Origin: Cohaesibacter sp. ES.047
GTDB lineage: Bacteria; Pseudomonadota; Alphaproteobacteria; Rhizobiales; Cohaesibacteraceae
Direction of reading: 5' to 3'
Length of the DNA: 64,000 bases
NCBI RefSeq assembly: GCF_900215505.1
Contig: NZ_LT907844.1
Coordinates: forward strand, 3,984,001-4,048,000
How positions within the stretch are numbered: the first letter of the stretch is position 1; each line of letters starts with the position of its first letter. The position numbers and the translations under genes are program-made. The notes under the pieces are model-generated. The model was given only the letters and a program-made list of their open reading frames with translations. It was not told the origin of the DNA and searched no databases. This document shows, piece by piece, positions 57,662 through 64,000 of this stretch.

Positions 57662-58720
57662 ATGGACCTTTTTACGCTCCATGAGCTGATCTCGGTGATC
57701 GACACCATCATCGTCCCTAAGACGCATTTCCTTGACAAGTATTTCAAGGTTGAGCATCGGTCCGACAAGCCGAAAATCTACTTTGACGACGTGTTCAAGG
57801 GGCAGGTGACGCTGGCACCGTTCGTCATCCCGACCTCGGCGGGTCGCCCGCAAAGTCGCGAAGGATTTGAGGTCAAATCATTTGCTCCCGCCTATCTCAA
57901 ACCGATCGATAACATTCGCCCAAGTGACGCTCAGACTCGCTTGGCGGGTGAGCCGTTTGGCGGTGTCATGAGCGCGATGGACCGGATGGAGCAGGCTGCC
58001 TTGCAGGTGCTGGCGCGTCAGAAATTGCAGATCACGGGGCGTTGGGAATGGCTCGCCCAGATGGCTCTGATCAATTCTCAGGTGACCATCGTTGGTGATG
58101 ACTATCCGTCGAAACTGGTTGATTTTGGTCGCAATGCCAACAACACCATTGTTGTTACCGAACCGACCGAAAAGTGGTCCGATGTGGATCATGATATCAA
58201 GAGCGATCTTGAGAATTGGTCCAGCGCAGGCGCGGCACAGTGTGGCTCTCCGTTGACTGATGTCTACATGACAAACGATATTTGGAGGGTATTCAAGAAA
58301 AACAACTCCATCAAGGAGGAGCTTGATACCACGATCCGCAACGTCTCCACCATCGTCACGTCGCCAACTGCTGACGACCCGACCAATCCCGTCACCTTCA
58401 AAGGCATGGTCGGCGAGTTCTATATCTATGTGCATAATGGCACCTATCGGGATCCGCTCGACAACCAGACCAAACGGTATCTGGCGGCTGATGAGGTTCT
58501 GATGGTTGCTCCGGTCGGCGCAACGGGGACCGAGGGCGTTTATGGTGTTCGCGGGTTTGGTATGATCGAGGATAAAAAGGCCGGGCTTCAGGCTTTGCCT
58601 ATTTTCCCGCGCGTCTATGAACAGGACAACCCATCAATGGATGTTGCCATGACACAGTCGGCTCCGCTCATGATTCCCGGTCGCCCGAATGGCACCATGA
58701 AAATCAAAGGACTGATCTGA
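57662..58720 (+). CDS. Major capsid protein, lambda gpE family
   Basis: A 352-residue major capsid protein (Phage_cap_E). The N-terminal MDLFTLHELISVIDTI, the TSAGRPQSREGFEVKSFAPA hairpin, DWMAQMAL-like ITGRWEWLAQMALINSQVTI and the C-terminal SAPLMIPGRPNGTMKIKGLI are all family blocks of the HK97 fold. It forms the shell together with the decoration protein. It lies 11 bases after gpD. Confidence 0.95.
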   Translation: MDLFTLHELISVIDTIIVPKTHFLDKYFKVEHRSDKPKIYFDDVFKGQVTLAPFVIPTSAGRPQSREGFEVKSFAPAYLKPIDNIRPSDAQTRLAGEPFGGVMSAMDRMEQAALQVLARQKLQITGRWEWLAQMALINSQVTIVGDDYPSKLVDFGRNANNTIVVTEPTEKWSDVDHDIKSDLENWSSAGAAQCGSPLTDVYMTNDIWRVFKKNNSIKEELDTTIRNVSTIVTSPTADDPTNPVTFKGMVGEFYIYVHNGTYRDPLDNQTKRYLAADEVLMVAPVGATGTEGVYGVRGFGMIEDKKAGLQALPIFPRVYEQDNPSMDVAMTQSAPLMIPGRPNGTMKIKGLI

Positions 58721-59115
58721 TGGCAAAAGTGAAAATTCACGTTGCGGCGTGCGCCTTGGTGACTTCTGCTGGCAAGATTGCGGCTGGGACCGAGATCCTG
58801 CCTGATACGCATGCCAAGCTGTTCACAAAGACGGGCAACCCGACCAAAGAGCTGAAAGAGCTTGTCGACACCTACAAGGCTGTGACGGAAAAAGAAGTGA
58901 CGGCGGTTGCAGTCGGCAAGGATGATGACGAGTCGGGAAAGAAAGCGGCGACAGCTGGTGACGGATCCGGTGGGTCCAATCAGACGGGAGGCGTCACTGG
59001 CGAGAAAGACGGCCAGTCTGGCGCTGAGACCGAAACTGGCGGCAAGTCTAGCACCGAGGCTGACGGTAAGTCCGGCACCGAGAAAGACGGCGCATCTGGC
59101 ACGGCTGCCAAATAA
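58720..59115 (+). CDS. Phage protein with repetitive Gly/Ser/Glu C-terminal tail
   Basis: A 131-residue protein with a folded N-terminal 70 residues (MAKVKIHVAACALVTSAGKI) and a low-complexity tail built on an imperfect eight- to eleven-residue unit around DGxSGTE (KDGQSGAETE, DGKSGTEKDG). It follows the major capsid gene, overlapping its stop, where head-completion proteins such as lambda FI are encoded; the acidic, variable tail also recalls FI. That assignment is tentative. Confidence 0.65.
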   Translation: MAKVKIHVAACALVTSAGKIAAGTEILPDTHAKLFTKTGNPTKELKELVDTYKAVTEKEVTAVAVGKDDDESGKKAATAGDGSGGSNQTGGVTGEKDGQSGAETETGGKSSTEADGKSGTEKDGASGTAAK

Positions 59116-59519
59116 TGGCGCGCTCGTCATTCGGCGAGCGGTTCGCAACTCGCTCAAAGGGGCTTGCTGAGTATTTCGGCAAGCCTCTTTTCTTTGTTGG
59201 TGTCAATTCGGACGGCTGGTCATCCATGTCGGCCAGTGGTGCGGACGATGATCCAGTTGAGGTCAAGGCGGATCTGGTTGCGACACAGCGTCTTGATAGC
59301 GCGGATTTGCGCAATATGCAGGACGGCATGCGGATCATGCTGGCCAACCATGAATTTGTTATTTCGATCCACACCGATCAGCCGGGTCTGGTGCGCGCGC
59401 CGCACCAACTCGATCGCTTCTATAAGGATGAGGATCTGGAGGCTGTTGCTTATGTCGTCGATGAAATTCTCGACGAGGGTAACGGCTGGATTATTTGCGG
59501 CTGTTCCATGGAGTCATAA
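59115..59519 (+). CDS. Phage head-tail connector-like protein, unknown
   Basis: A 134-residue protein (MARSSFGERFATRSKGLAEY) whose start overlaps the previous TAA. It has an alpha/beta pattern with SADLRNMQDGMRIMLANHEF and ends DEGNGWIICGCSMES. Position between capsid and baseplate genes fits a head-tail joining protein such as FII or a tail terminator, but no family motif was recognised. Confidence 0.65.
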   Translation: MARSSFGERFATRSKGLAEYFGKPLFFVGVNSDGWSSMSASGADDDPVEVKADLVATQRLDSADLRNMQDGMRIMLANHEFVISIHTDQPGLVRAPHQLDRFYKDEDLEAVAYVVDEILDEGNGWIICGCSMES

Positions 59520-59521
59520 AG

Positions 59522-60322
59522 ATGCTGACCAAGACGCTCTTGCGCATGCTGACGGTCCAGATGCTGATGGAGATCCCATCGCTCAAGACCAATGTTGAGG
59601 ACAGCCTGATCGCGCCGCTTGATGACGGTAAGGATGCGCGCAAATGGCCTGATGTTATGGCGTCGGTCTATACCGAAAATTTGGACAGGGATTTTGGGGG
59701 CCAGCGCAAGCCGATTGTCGATCTTGCAATTGACCTGCTTGCCGGTGTTCAGGACAGTTTCACAACGCCAGACGGCGAGGTGGTGGTCATCCCTGAGCGC
59801 ATGAATGCCAAAGCTGAGCTGATGTGCGATCTGGTCGAGGATGACATTGACGCGCATATGCGGTCGATCAGCGGTGAGTGGGCGGAGCTTTGGCGCTCCT
59901 TTGCTGATTTCAGTGGGCCGGTCAGAAGTTATTGCGGAGTTGACGCAAAAGGCCACAAGCGGTCACTGAGGCGTATCGTGATGCCAATGTCCGTCTACCC
60001 GTCACCGGTGCGCGGCGGCGCTCTGGTGGGCGTCTGGGCTGACGTGGTTAGCAAGTTCGAGAGCGATGGTCTTGAGCAATATAAAGCCATTGCGACTTTG
60101 ATGCGCAAAGTTTTCGAGGGCACCGGCAATCTTGCCGATTGGGTGCGTGGCATCGAGCAGATTGGGCTAGATCGATCCAGCGCGATCATTCTTGGGCTCG
60201 ACAGTCGCGAGGATTATAACCGGACGCAAGCGCTTGTGCCGATCAGGGTGAAGGAAATCACCGGTTCGCTTGGTGTTTCCATGGATGGCCTGGTCACCGA
60301 GACTGCGCCGCCGGAGGAATGA
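59522..60322 (+). CDS. Phage structural protein, unknown
   Basis: A 266-residue protein starting at ATG 59522 with GGAG nine bases upstream. The N-terminal half is alpha-helical (VTENLDRDFGG-like and AIDLLAGVQDSFTTPDGEVV), the C-terminal half contains LMRKVFEGTGNLADWVRGIE. It lies in the connector-to-baseplate stretch and is conserved in position in similar phages, but its role cannot be told from the sequence. Confidence 0.65.
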   Translation: MLTKTLLRMLTVQMLMEIPSLKTNVEDSLIAPLDDGKDARKWPDVMASVYTENLDRDFGGQRKPIVDLAIDLLAGVQDSFTTPDGEVVVIPERMNAKAELMCDLVEDDIDAHMRSISGEWAELWRSFADFSGPVRSYCGVDAKGHKRSLRRIVMPMSVYPSPVRGGALVGVWADVVSKFESDGLEQYKAIATLMRKVFEGTGNLADWVRGIEQIGLDRSSAIILGLDSREDYNRTQALVPIRVKEITGSLGVSMDGLVTETAPPEE

Positions 60323-60323
60323 A

Positions 60324-60911
60324 ATGATGATTCCTGACCCTGTGCGACGGCTGTTTAATCGCATTTCGCGGCTTGAGCATGTGAGCGCTAAAATCATCCG
60401 TATCGGAAATATCACCGAAGTCGACAATGAAGGCGACAGGGTCAAAGTCAAAGTTGGTGATGGGGATCCGATTGATGCCCGCTGGCCGTCTTTGGCTTCG
60501 GGGGCGATCAAAATCCGGGTGACGCCATCGGTGGGGCAGGTCGTGACACTGTTCTGCCCCAATGGCGATGCGAGGCAAGCCTTTGCCCAGCCCGGCGACT
60601 GGTCCGGGAAAAATCAAAGCCCATCCTCTGAGGCTGATGAGGTGTTGCTCACCAATGGTGACGCCAAGCTGCAAATCACAGCTGACAGATTTTTAGCCTC
60701 TGTTGGCGATTCCAAGCTCGACATCACAGCGGGCAAGCTGGAGGCGTCGGTCGGCGGCACCAGCCTGTTGCTTGACGGCTCAGGCATTACGACCACGGGT
60801 AACGTCGATCTCAATGGTGGCTATGTCAAAAATGACGGTCATGCGATCGACAAGACACACAAGCACACGGATGTGCTGCCCGGAGGCGCGTTGACCGGAA
60901 AACCACAATAG
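60324..60911 (+). CDS. Baseplate assembly protein, P2 gpV-like spike
   Basis: A 195-residue protein. IIRIGNITEVDNEGDRVKVK and GQVVTLFCPNGDARQAFAQP form the OB-fold of P2 gpV; the following strands (DAKLQITADRFLASVGDSKL, then LDITAGKLEASVGGTSLLLD) form the triple beta-helix of the membrane-piercing spike. The His-x-His end (KTHKHTDV) matches the metal-binding tip. GGAGG lies six bases before ATG 60324. It opens the P2-type baseplate block. Confidence 0.9.
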   Translation: MMIPDPVRRLFNRISRLEHVSAKIIRIGNITEVDNEGDRVKVKVGDGDPIDARWPSLASGAIKIRVTPSVGQVVTLFCPNGDARQAFAQPGDWSGKNQSPSSEADEVLLTNGDAKLQITADRFLASVGDSKLDITAGKLEASVGGTSLLLDGSGITTTGNVDLNGGYVKNDGHAIDKTHKHTDVLPGGALTGKPQ

Positions 60912-60923
60912 AAAGGGAGTGTC

Positions 60924-61223
60924 ATGAGCACTGATCACTTTATAACCAAGAAAGCGGCAAATCGCATGCTGGGGCAGCCTGTCATTCCGGGCACCACCAA
61001 GGTTGTCCTTGTCGAGGTGGCGAGCAAAAAGCCACGCGTTGCCAAAGATCCGATCGAGATGACGACCAAGCAGATGGAGCCGTTCCTGCGCACCGGCCAA
61101 GTGACCAATGCGTCACGTGAGGCCAGTAGGAAAAAGTTTGCCGCCAAGATGAAAAAGGAAGCTGTAGCGGAAAGCTCCGAGGCGTCGGTGCAGCCGGATG
61201 GTTCGACCAATGGCGGGGACTAA
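60924..61223 (+). CDS. Small phage protein in baseplate block, unknown
   Basis: A 99-residue basic protein (MSTDHFITKKAANRMLGQPV), helical at both ends with a Lys/Ala-rich middle (EASRKKFAAKMKKEAVAESS). It lies between spike and gp25 genes with GAAAGGGAG before the start and overlaps the gp25-type gene. No family was recognised; a chaperone or structural accessory role is possible. Confidence 0.65.
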   Translation: MSTDHFITKKAANRMLGQPVIPGTTKVVLVEVASKKPRVAKDPIEMTTKQMEPFLRTGQVTNASREASRKKFAAKMKKEAVAESSEASVQPDGSTNGGD

Positions 61224-61578
61224 TGGCCGGACCGGCAAGCCACTTGTCGGGATCGAGCATGTGGTGCAAAGCATCGAAATTATACTGCAAACCAAGTTTG
61301 GCGAGTTGGTGCAACTGGAAGAATTTGGCTCCTTTGTCACCTCCCTGTTGCTTCGGGAAAACCAAGACAATCGTACCGCCGCGCTGATCTACTGGATTAT
61401 TGCGCTTGCAATCGACCTCTGGGAACCCCGTTTTAGGCTCACTCGGTTTATCCCAGACGAGACGGTCGACAAGCGCCGCGATGGCGTTTTCAGTTTTGGC
61501 ATTCTCGGCAGTTTCATGCCGCGTGCGCACCTTGGCGATTTCACGGTTGCCAAGGCCAACGTGACAATCCGCGTATAG
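61210..61578 (+). CDS. Baseplate wedge protein, gp25/P2 gpW family
   Basis: A 122-residue lysozyme-like gp25 protein. TNGRTGKPLVGIEHVVQSIE then IILQTKFGELVQLEEFGSFV is the family signature, ending in the conserved E-x-G-S/F motif that seeds the sheath. The C-terminus (FTVAKANVTIRV) is a beta strand. ATG 61210 is chosen to fit the family start; ATG 61198 is possible. It overlaps the previous gene by 14 bases. Confidence 0.88.
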   Translation: MAGTNGRTGKPLVGIEHVVQSIEIILQTKFGELVQLEEFGSFVTSLLLRENQDNRTAALIYWIIALAIDLWEPRFRLTRFIPDETVDKRRDGVFSFGILGSFMPRAHLGDFTVAKANVTIRV

Positions 61579-61591
61579 GCTGGAGTTTCCC

Positions 61592-62518
61592 ATGGCTTTT
61601 TATGCTCCGACAGTGATCGACCTGTCCAACGTGCCAGGACCTGCCGTTCTTGAGGCTTTGTCTTTTGAAGATCTTTTTGACGGGTATCGTGACCGATTTC
61701 TGGAAATCTGGGCCGAGGAGCAGGCTACAGACGAAAGCCTGCCGGATTATGATGTTGATTTGCTGGAGACCGACCCGGCCAAGATAGTCGGGCGTGCCTT
61801 TAGTTATCTGCGTCTACTCGACCGCAGTCGGGTGAATGACGCGATTAAGGCGCTTTTGGCTCCCTATTCCACTGGCACAGATCTTGATAATCTGGTTGCA
61901 AGTCGCAATATCTCGCGCCTTATTGTTTCTGAAGCATCCGCGACGAGCGATGTGGTTATGGAAACAGACCTGAATTTACTACGTCGCTATCTTTTGAGCT
62001 TTGATGTTCCTGCGAGCGGGTCGGCGGGGCGATATCTGTTCGACGCCTGGACTGCGTGGCCTTCAATGGGCGACGCAAGGGTCAATGGCCAGTTGGTGCA
62101 TGGTCGGCGCGGGGATACGGATGTGGTCATCTGTGGTCTTGATGGCGCTCTGCCTACTGATGCCGAGCGTGATCAGGTGGCTGCTGCTGTCCGGCATGCC
62201 TATCGGATGCCCGAGGCGGCCAGTGTGGCGGTCCTTAAAGCTACGCAACAGGCTTACGACGTTGACCTAAAGATTGTCGTTCCCGGTGTTGGTCCGGATC
62301 CTGAGGTTGTCGTTGGGGAAGTGTTCGACCGCGTGCGTAAAGCTGCTCTGGCACGTGCGCTGATCGGTGGGCAGATTCCGACCGGGCTGCTGGCAGGGGC
62401 CGCTTATGGCAGCAATGTACTGACTGTATTGGACAATGCTCCAGTGGTTATCGCGTCGAGTCCCTATTTGGTGCCGGTGCTTGGATCCATCACAATTAAG
62501 TATGAGGTTGCAGAATGA
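61592..62518 (+). CDS. Baseplate J-like protein (P2 gpJ)
   Basis: A 308-residue gpJ protein. Features are an N-terminal LSFEDLFDGYRDRFLEIWAE, YSTGTDLDNLVASRNISRLI (the conserved G-xx-LD-LA-like stretch) and a central VPASGSAGRYLFDAWTAWPS, then DVVICGLDGALPTDAERDQV with alternating strands to the end. It forms the baseplate wedge with gp25 and gpI. The next gene starts within its stop (ATGA). Confidence 0.93.
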   Translation: MAFYAPTVIDLSNVPGPAVLEALSFEDLFDGYRDRFLEIWAEEQATDESLPDYDVDLLETDPAKIVGRAFSYLRLLDRSRVNDAIKALLAPYSTGTDLDNLVASRNISRLIVSEASATSDVVMETDLNLLRRYLLSFDVPASGSAGRYLFDAWTAWPSMGDARVNGQLVHGRRGDTDVVICGLDGALPTDAERDQVAAAVRHAYRMPEAASVAVLKATQQAYDVDLKIVVPGVGPDPEVVVGEVFDRVRKAALARALIGGQIPTGLLAGAAYGSNVLTVLDNAPVVIASSPYLVPVLGSITIKYEVAE

Positions 62519-63171
62519 CCTCACTCCCCACGCGCACCAATGCTATGCCGTTCGAAAAAGCTATCACAGCTGGAATGTCCGATGATCTGCCGGTTGATTA
62601 TGCAACTATTATGGATCCGTACCGGACACCAGCTGATTGGCTGCCGAGTTTGGCGGCGCACTATTCGGTCGATTTGTGGTTCTCTGATTGGCCGGAGGAT
62701 CGCAAACGCGAGATGGTCGCGCAATGCGCTGGGCTGTCTGTCATTCATCCGGGTGAGCAGCTGGCAGAATTCAAGGGCACCTTCGAAGGTCTCAAGCGTT
62801 ATCTGTGGTTTGTTGATGCTGAGATCGTCGATCGGATCGCCTATCCGTGCCGGTTCGTTCTGGGGCGGTCAAGCCCGTCCTTTACGCCTCTGCAATTCCC
62901 GGCCTTCAAGGCGCGGTATCTGATCAGGGTGCTTGTTGTGCGCAAGGCGAACAGCTTTGTGCTGGGCCGTAGTGCATTGGGGCTGGCGGCGGCACGTCCG
63001 GTCGATTTGACACCCCTGCAGCGAGCCAAGAAAGCGGCACGCATTGCCAAGGCCGAACATGTCGAATATCTCGTCAATTTTTCATACAAGCGCCGCGCAA
63101 CCTTTGGGGATGCCTTGCCGCTTGATGGCTCTTACACGATCAGTCCTTTCCTTGATCGCGAACATTTGTAG
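62515..63171 (+). CDS. Tail protein I (P2 gpI-like)
   Basis: A 218-residue Tail_P2_I protein. The typical start MPFEKAITAGMSDDLPVDYA, then PADWLPSLAAHYSVDLWFSD and WPEDRKREMVAQCAGLSVIH PGEQ is the strongest block. gpI completes the baseplate wedge and anchors the fibre. Gene order J-I-fibre is as in P2. Confidence 0.92.
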   Translation: MTSLPTRTNAMPFEKAITAGMSDDLPVDYATIMDPYRTPADWLPSLAAHYSVDLWFSDWPEDRKREMVAQCAGLSVIHPGEQLAEFKGTFEGLKRYLWFVDAEIVDRIAYPCRFVLGRSSPSFTPLQFPAFKARYLIRVLVVRKANSFVLGRSALGLAAARPVDLTPLQRAKKAARIAKAEHVEYLVNFSYKRRATFGDALPLDGSYTISPFLDREHL

Positions 63172-63179
63172 GTTCACCC

Positions 63180-64000
63180 ATGGACATCATTAAATTCAAT
63201 GAGGCCGAGATCGTCGAGCCTGAAGACTTCACCGCGCTCAGCGAGAATGCGCGCGATGATTTCGACGAGAACGCCGCCAAGGCCCTAGGCTGGCCTGCGC
63301 ATTATAGCAGCTTCACGGTTAGTCAGGCGGCTGATGCGGACTCTGTGACCATCGGCATCGGGCGCTATTACAATGGCTCCGCGACTTATAATCATGTTGA
63401 GGCTGAGGATCTAAACCTTGAGGTCTACAAGCCTCTGGTGGCAAGCGACGGGCGATGGGTCGCCCTGCTGGCACGGGCCAATGAGGATACGATCAACAAA
63501 AACCGTCGTCTGGAGACGAGCGATGAGCCGCTCAATAGCTCAGAGCCAGTGACGCAGTCCGTTCCCAAGGTCATCACCCGAACGGCCAGCATCACCGTGC
63601 AGCTCGGCGAGATCAGCCCAACGGCGGTTAAGCCAACCATCGACGAAGATGATTGCTGCATAGCCTTTGTCTTGCTCAAGTCGACCGGCGTCGAGGATAT
63701 CGTCGCCAGCGAGGATGCACGGGTCAAATCTGTCTATGAGATCGAGATCCGCCTGCAAGCTGCAGAGGCAAATATCGCCAATATCAACAACAGTGTGACC
63801 ACCATAAAGACCGATGTTGCTGGCATCGCCCAGCAGATCGAAGATGGTCCGCCGCCCTGGCTGACGTATCAACTGGTGCGAGGGCAGGCGGAGATCCGCG
63901 AAGAGTTGGACATGCCAGACGAGGCCTTCAACTACAAGTCGGACTACGGATTGGTAAAGGATTTTTGGGATCTCGATCATCCTAATGCGAATTTTCGCAT
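63180..64000 (+). CDS. Tail fibre-like protein, 5' part (3' end outside window)
   Basis: Open from ATG 63180 to the right edge (273 codons visible), eight bases after the gpI gene. The N-terminus MDIIKFNEAEIVEPEDFTAL and a beta-rich segment (SFTVSQAADADSVTIGIGRY) suit a baseplate-attachment domain. Residues about 180-215 (YEIEIRLQAAEANIANINNS) predict a coiled coil, as in fibre shafts. Placement after J and I is the P2 fibre position. Receptor-binding parts would be off the window. Confidence 0.8.
   Translation, partial: MDIIKFNEAEIVEPEDFTALSENARDDFDENAAKALGWPAHYSSFTVSQAADADSVTIGIGRYYNGSATYNHVEAEDLNLEVYKPLVASDGRWVALLARANEDTINKNRRLETSDEPLNSSEPVTQSVPKVITRTASITVQLGEISPTAVKPTIDEDDCCIAFVLLKSTGVEDIVASEDARVKSVYEIEIRLQAAEANIANINNSVTTIKTDVAGIAQQIEDGPPPWLTYQLVRGQAEIREELDMPDEAFNYKSDYGLVKDFWDLDHPNANFR

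Larger units (their letters stand above)
33028..64000. mobile_element. Prophage, left part (lambda-like head, P2-like contractile tail)
   Basis: From the tRNA-like junction to the right edge nearly every gene is phage-type: a leftward early operon with SSB and sliding clamp, a repressor/Cro switch, a rightward replication operon, terminase, head genes of lambda type and baseplate genes of P2 type. Genes are short, closely packed and often joined by ATGA overlaps. The right end, integrase, tail tube, sheath, tape measure and lysis genes are not in the window. All essential motifs seen are intact and the repressor is of the self-cleaving type, so the prophage may be inducible. Confidence 0.93.

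Overview
The window reads as the chromosome of an alphaproteobacterium, probably Hyphomicrobiales and possibly a marine Cohaesibacter-like genus; that placement is inferred from the style of the proteins and was not measured. It divides into a host part (1 to about 33,030) and the left two-thirds or so of an integrated tailed phage (about 33,030 to beyond 64,000).

Host part. Bases 1-3084 hold a two-component signalling cluster: the catalytic end of a histidine kinase, a frame-broken receiver remnant, a kinase-like protein with an eroded ATP site, and a receiver protein with a kinase-like tail. An NAD(P)-binding reductase follows. Bases 4554-11178 are a LacI-controlled CUT1 sugar operon (repressor, binding protein, two permeases, clan GH-J-like glycosidase, MalK-type ATPase), with the promoter buried under two head-to-tail operators. 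Bases 11221-13200 form a copper and stress patch: a small membrane protein, an unrecognised 58-residue gene, a CueR-type regulator, a DUF302 protein and a universal stress protein. A sulfotransferase that looks AT-rich follows. Next come an AraC regulator and, divergent from it, a second sugar operon (15689-23800): a very large DUF5107-TPR protein, an AraF-like binding protein, a CUT2 ATPase and permease, and a mutarotase. Bases 25708-31786 are a minus-strand seven-gene operon with a divergent LysR gene. It couples a tripartite tricarboxylate-type transporter (TctCBA) to a HIT protein, a UroD-family protein, RidA and a Cds1-like cysteine desulfhydrase. The set is coherent as a route that imports a cysteine-like compound, beta-eliminates it and clears the aminoacrylate.

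Prophage. The left junction carries what looks like the last 21 bases of a tRNA-Ser gene on the minus strand. The leftward early operon (39105 to 33156) encodes a GapR-like protein, an HNH nuclease, an HD hydrolase, a DNA methyltransferase, a sliding clamp, SSB and several unknowns. The switch region has a LexA-type self-cleaving repressor, a Cro-like protein, and two operator arrays built on GCGC-N6-GCGC placed inside matching PL and PR promoters. The rightward early operon (40799-50127) carries a CII-like regulator, a C5-methylase-like protein, a CHC2/Toprim primase, many small unknowns and a P-loop helicase. Just after the helicase gene lie twelve copies of GGTAACG/CGTTACC, a strong candidate replication origin. 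After a terminator, the late genes follow: a GPZ-like gene, a 400-base non-coding stretch that may be cos, the two terminase subunits, a lambda-like head module (gpW, portal, S49 protease with nested scaffold, gpD, gpE) and a P2-like contractile baseplate module (gpV, gp25, J, I, fibre). The phage is thus a myovirus-type mosaic. Its integrase, sheath, tube, tape measure and lysis genes are not seen and must lie to the right.

No rRNA, complete tRNA, CRISPR array or insertion sequence was recognised.
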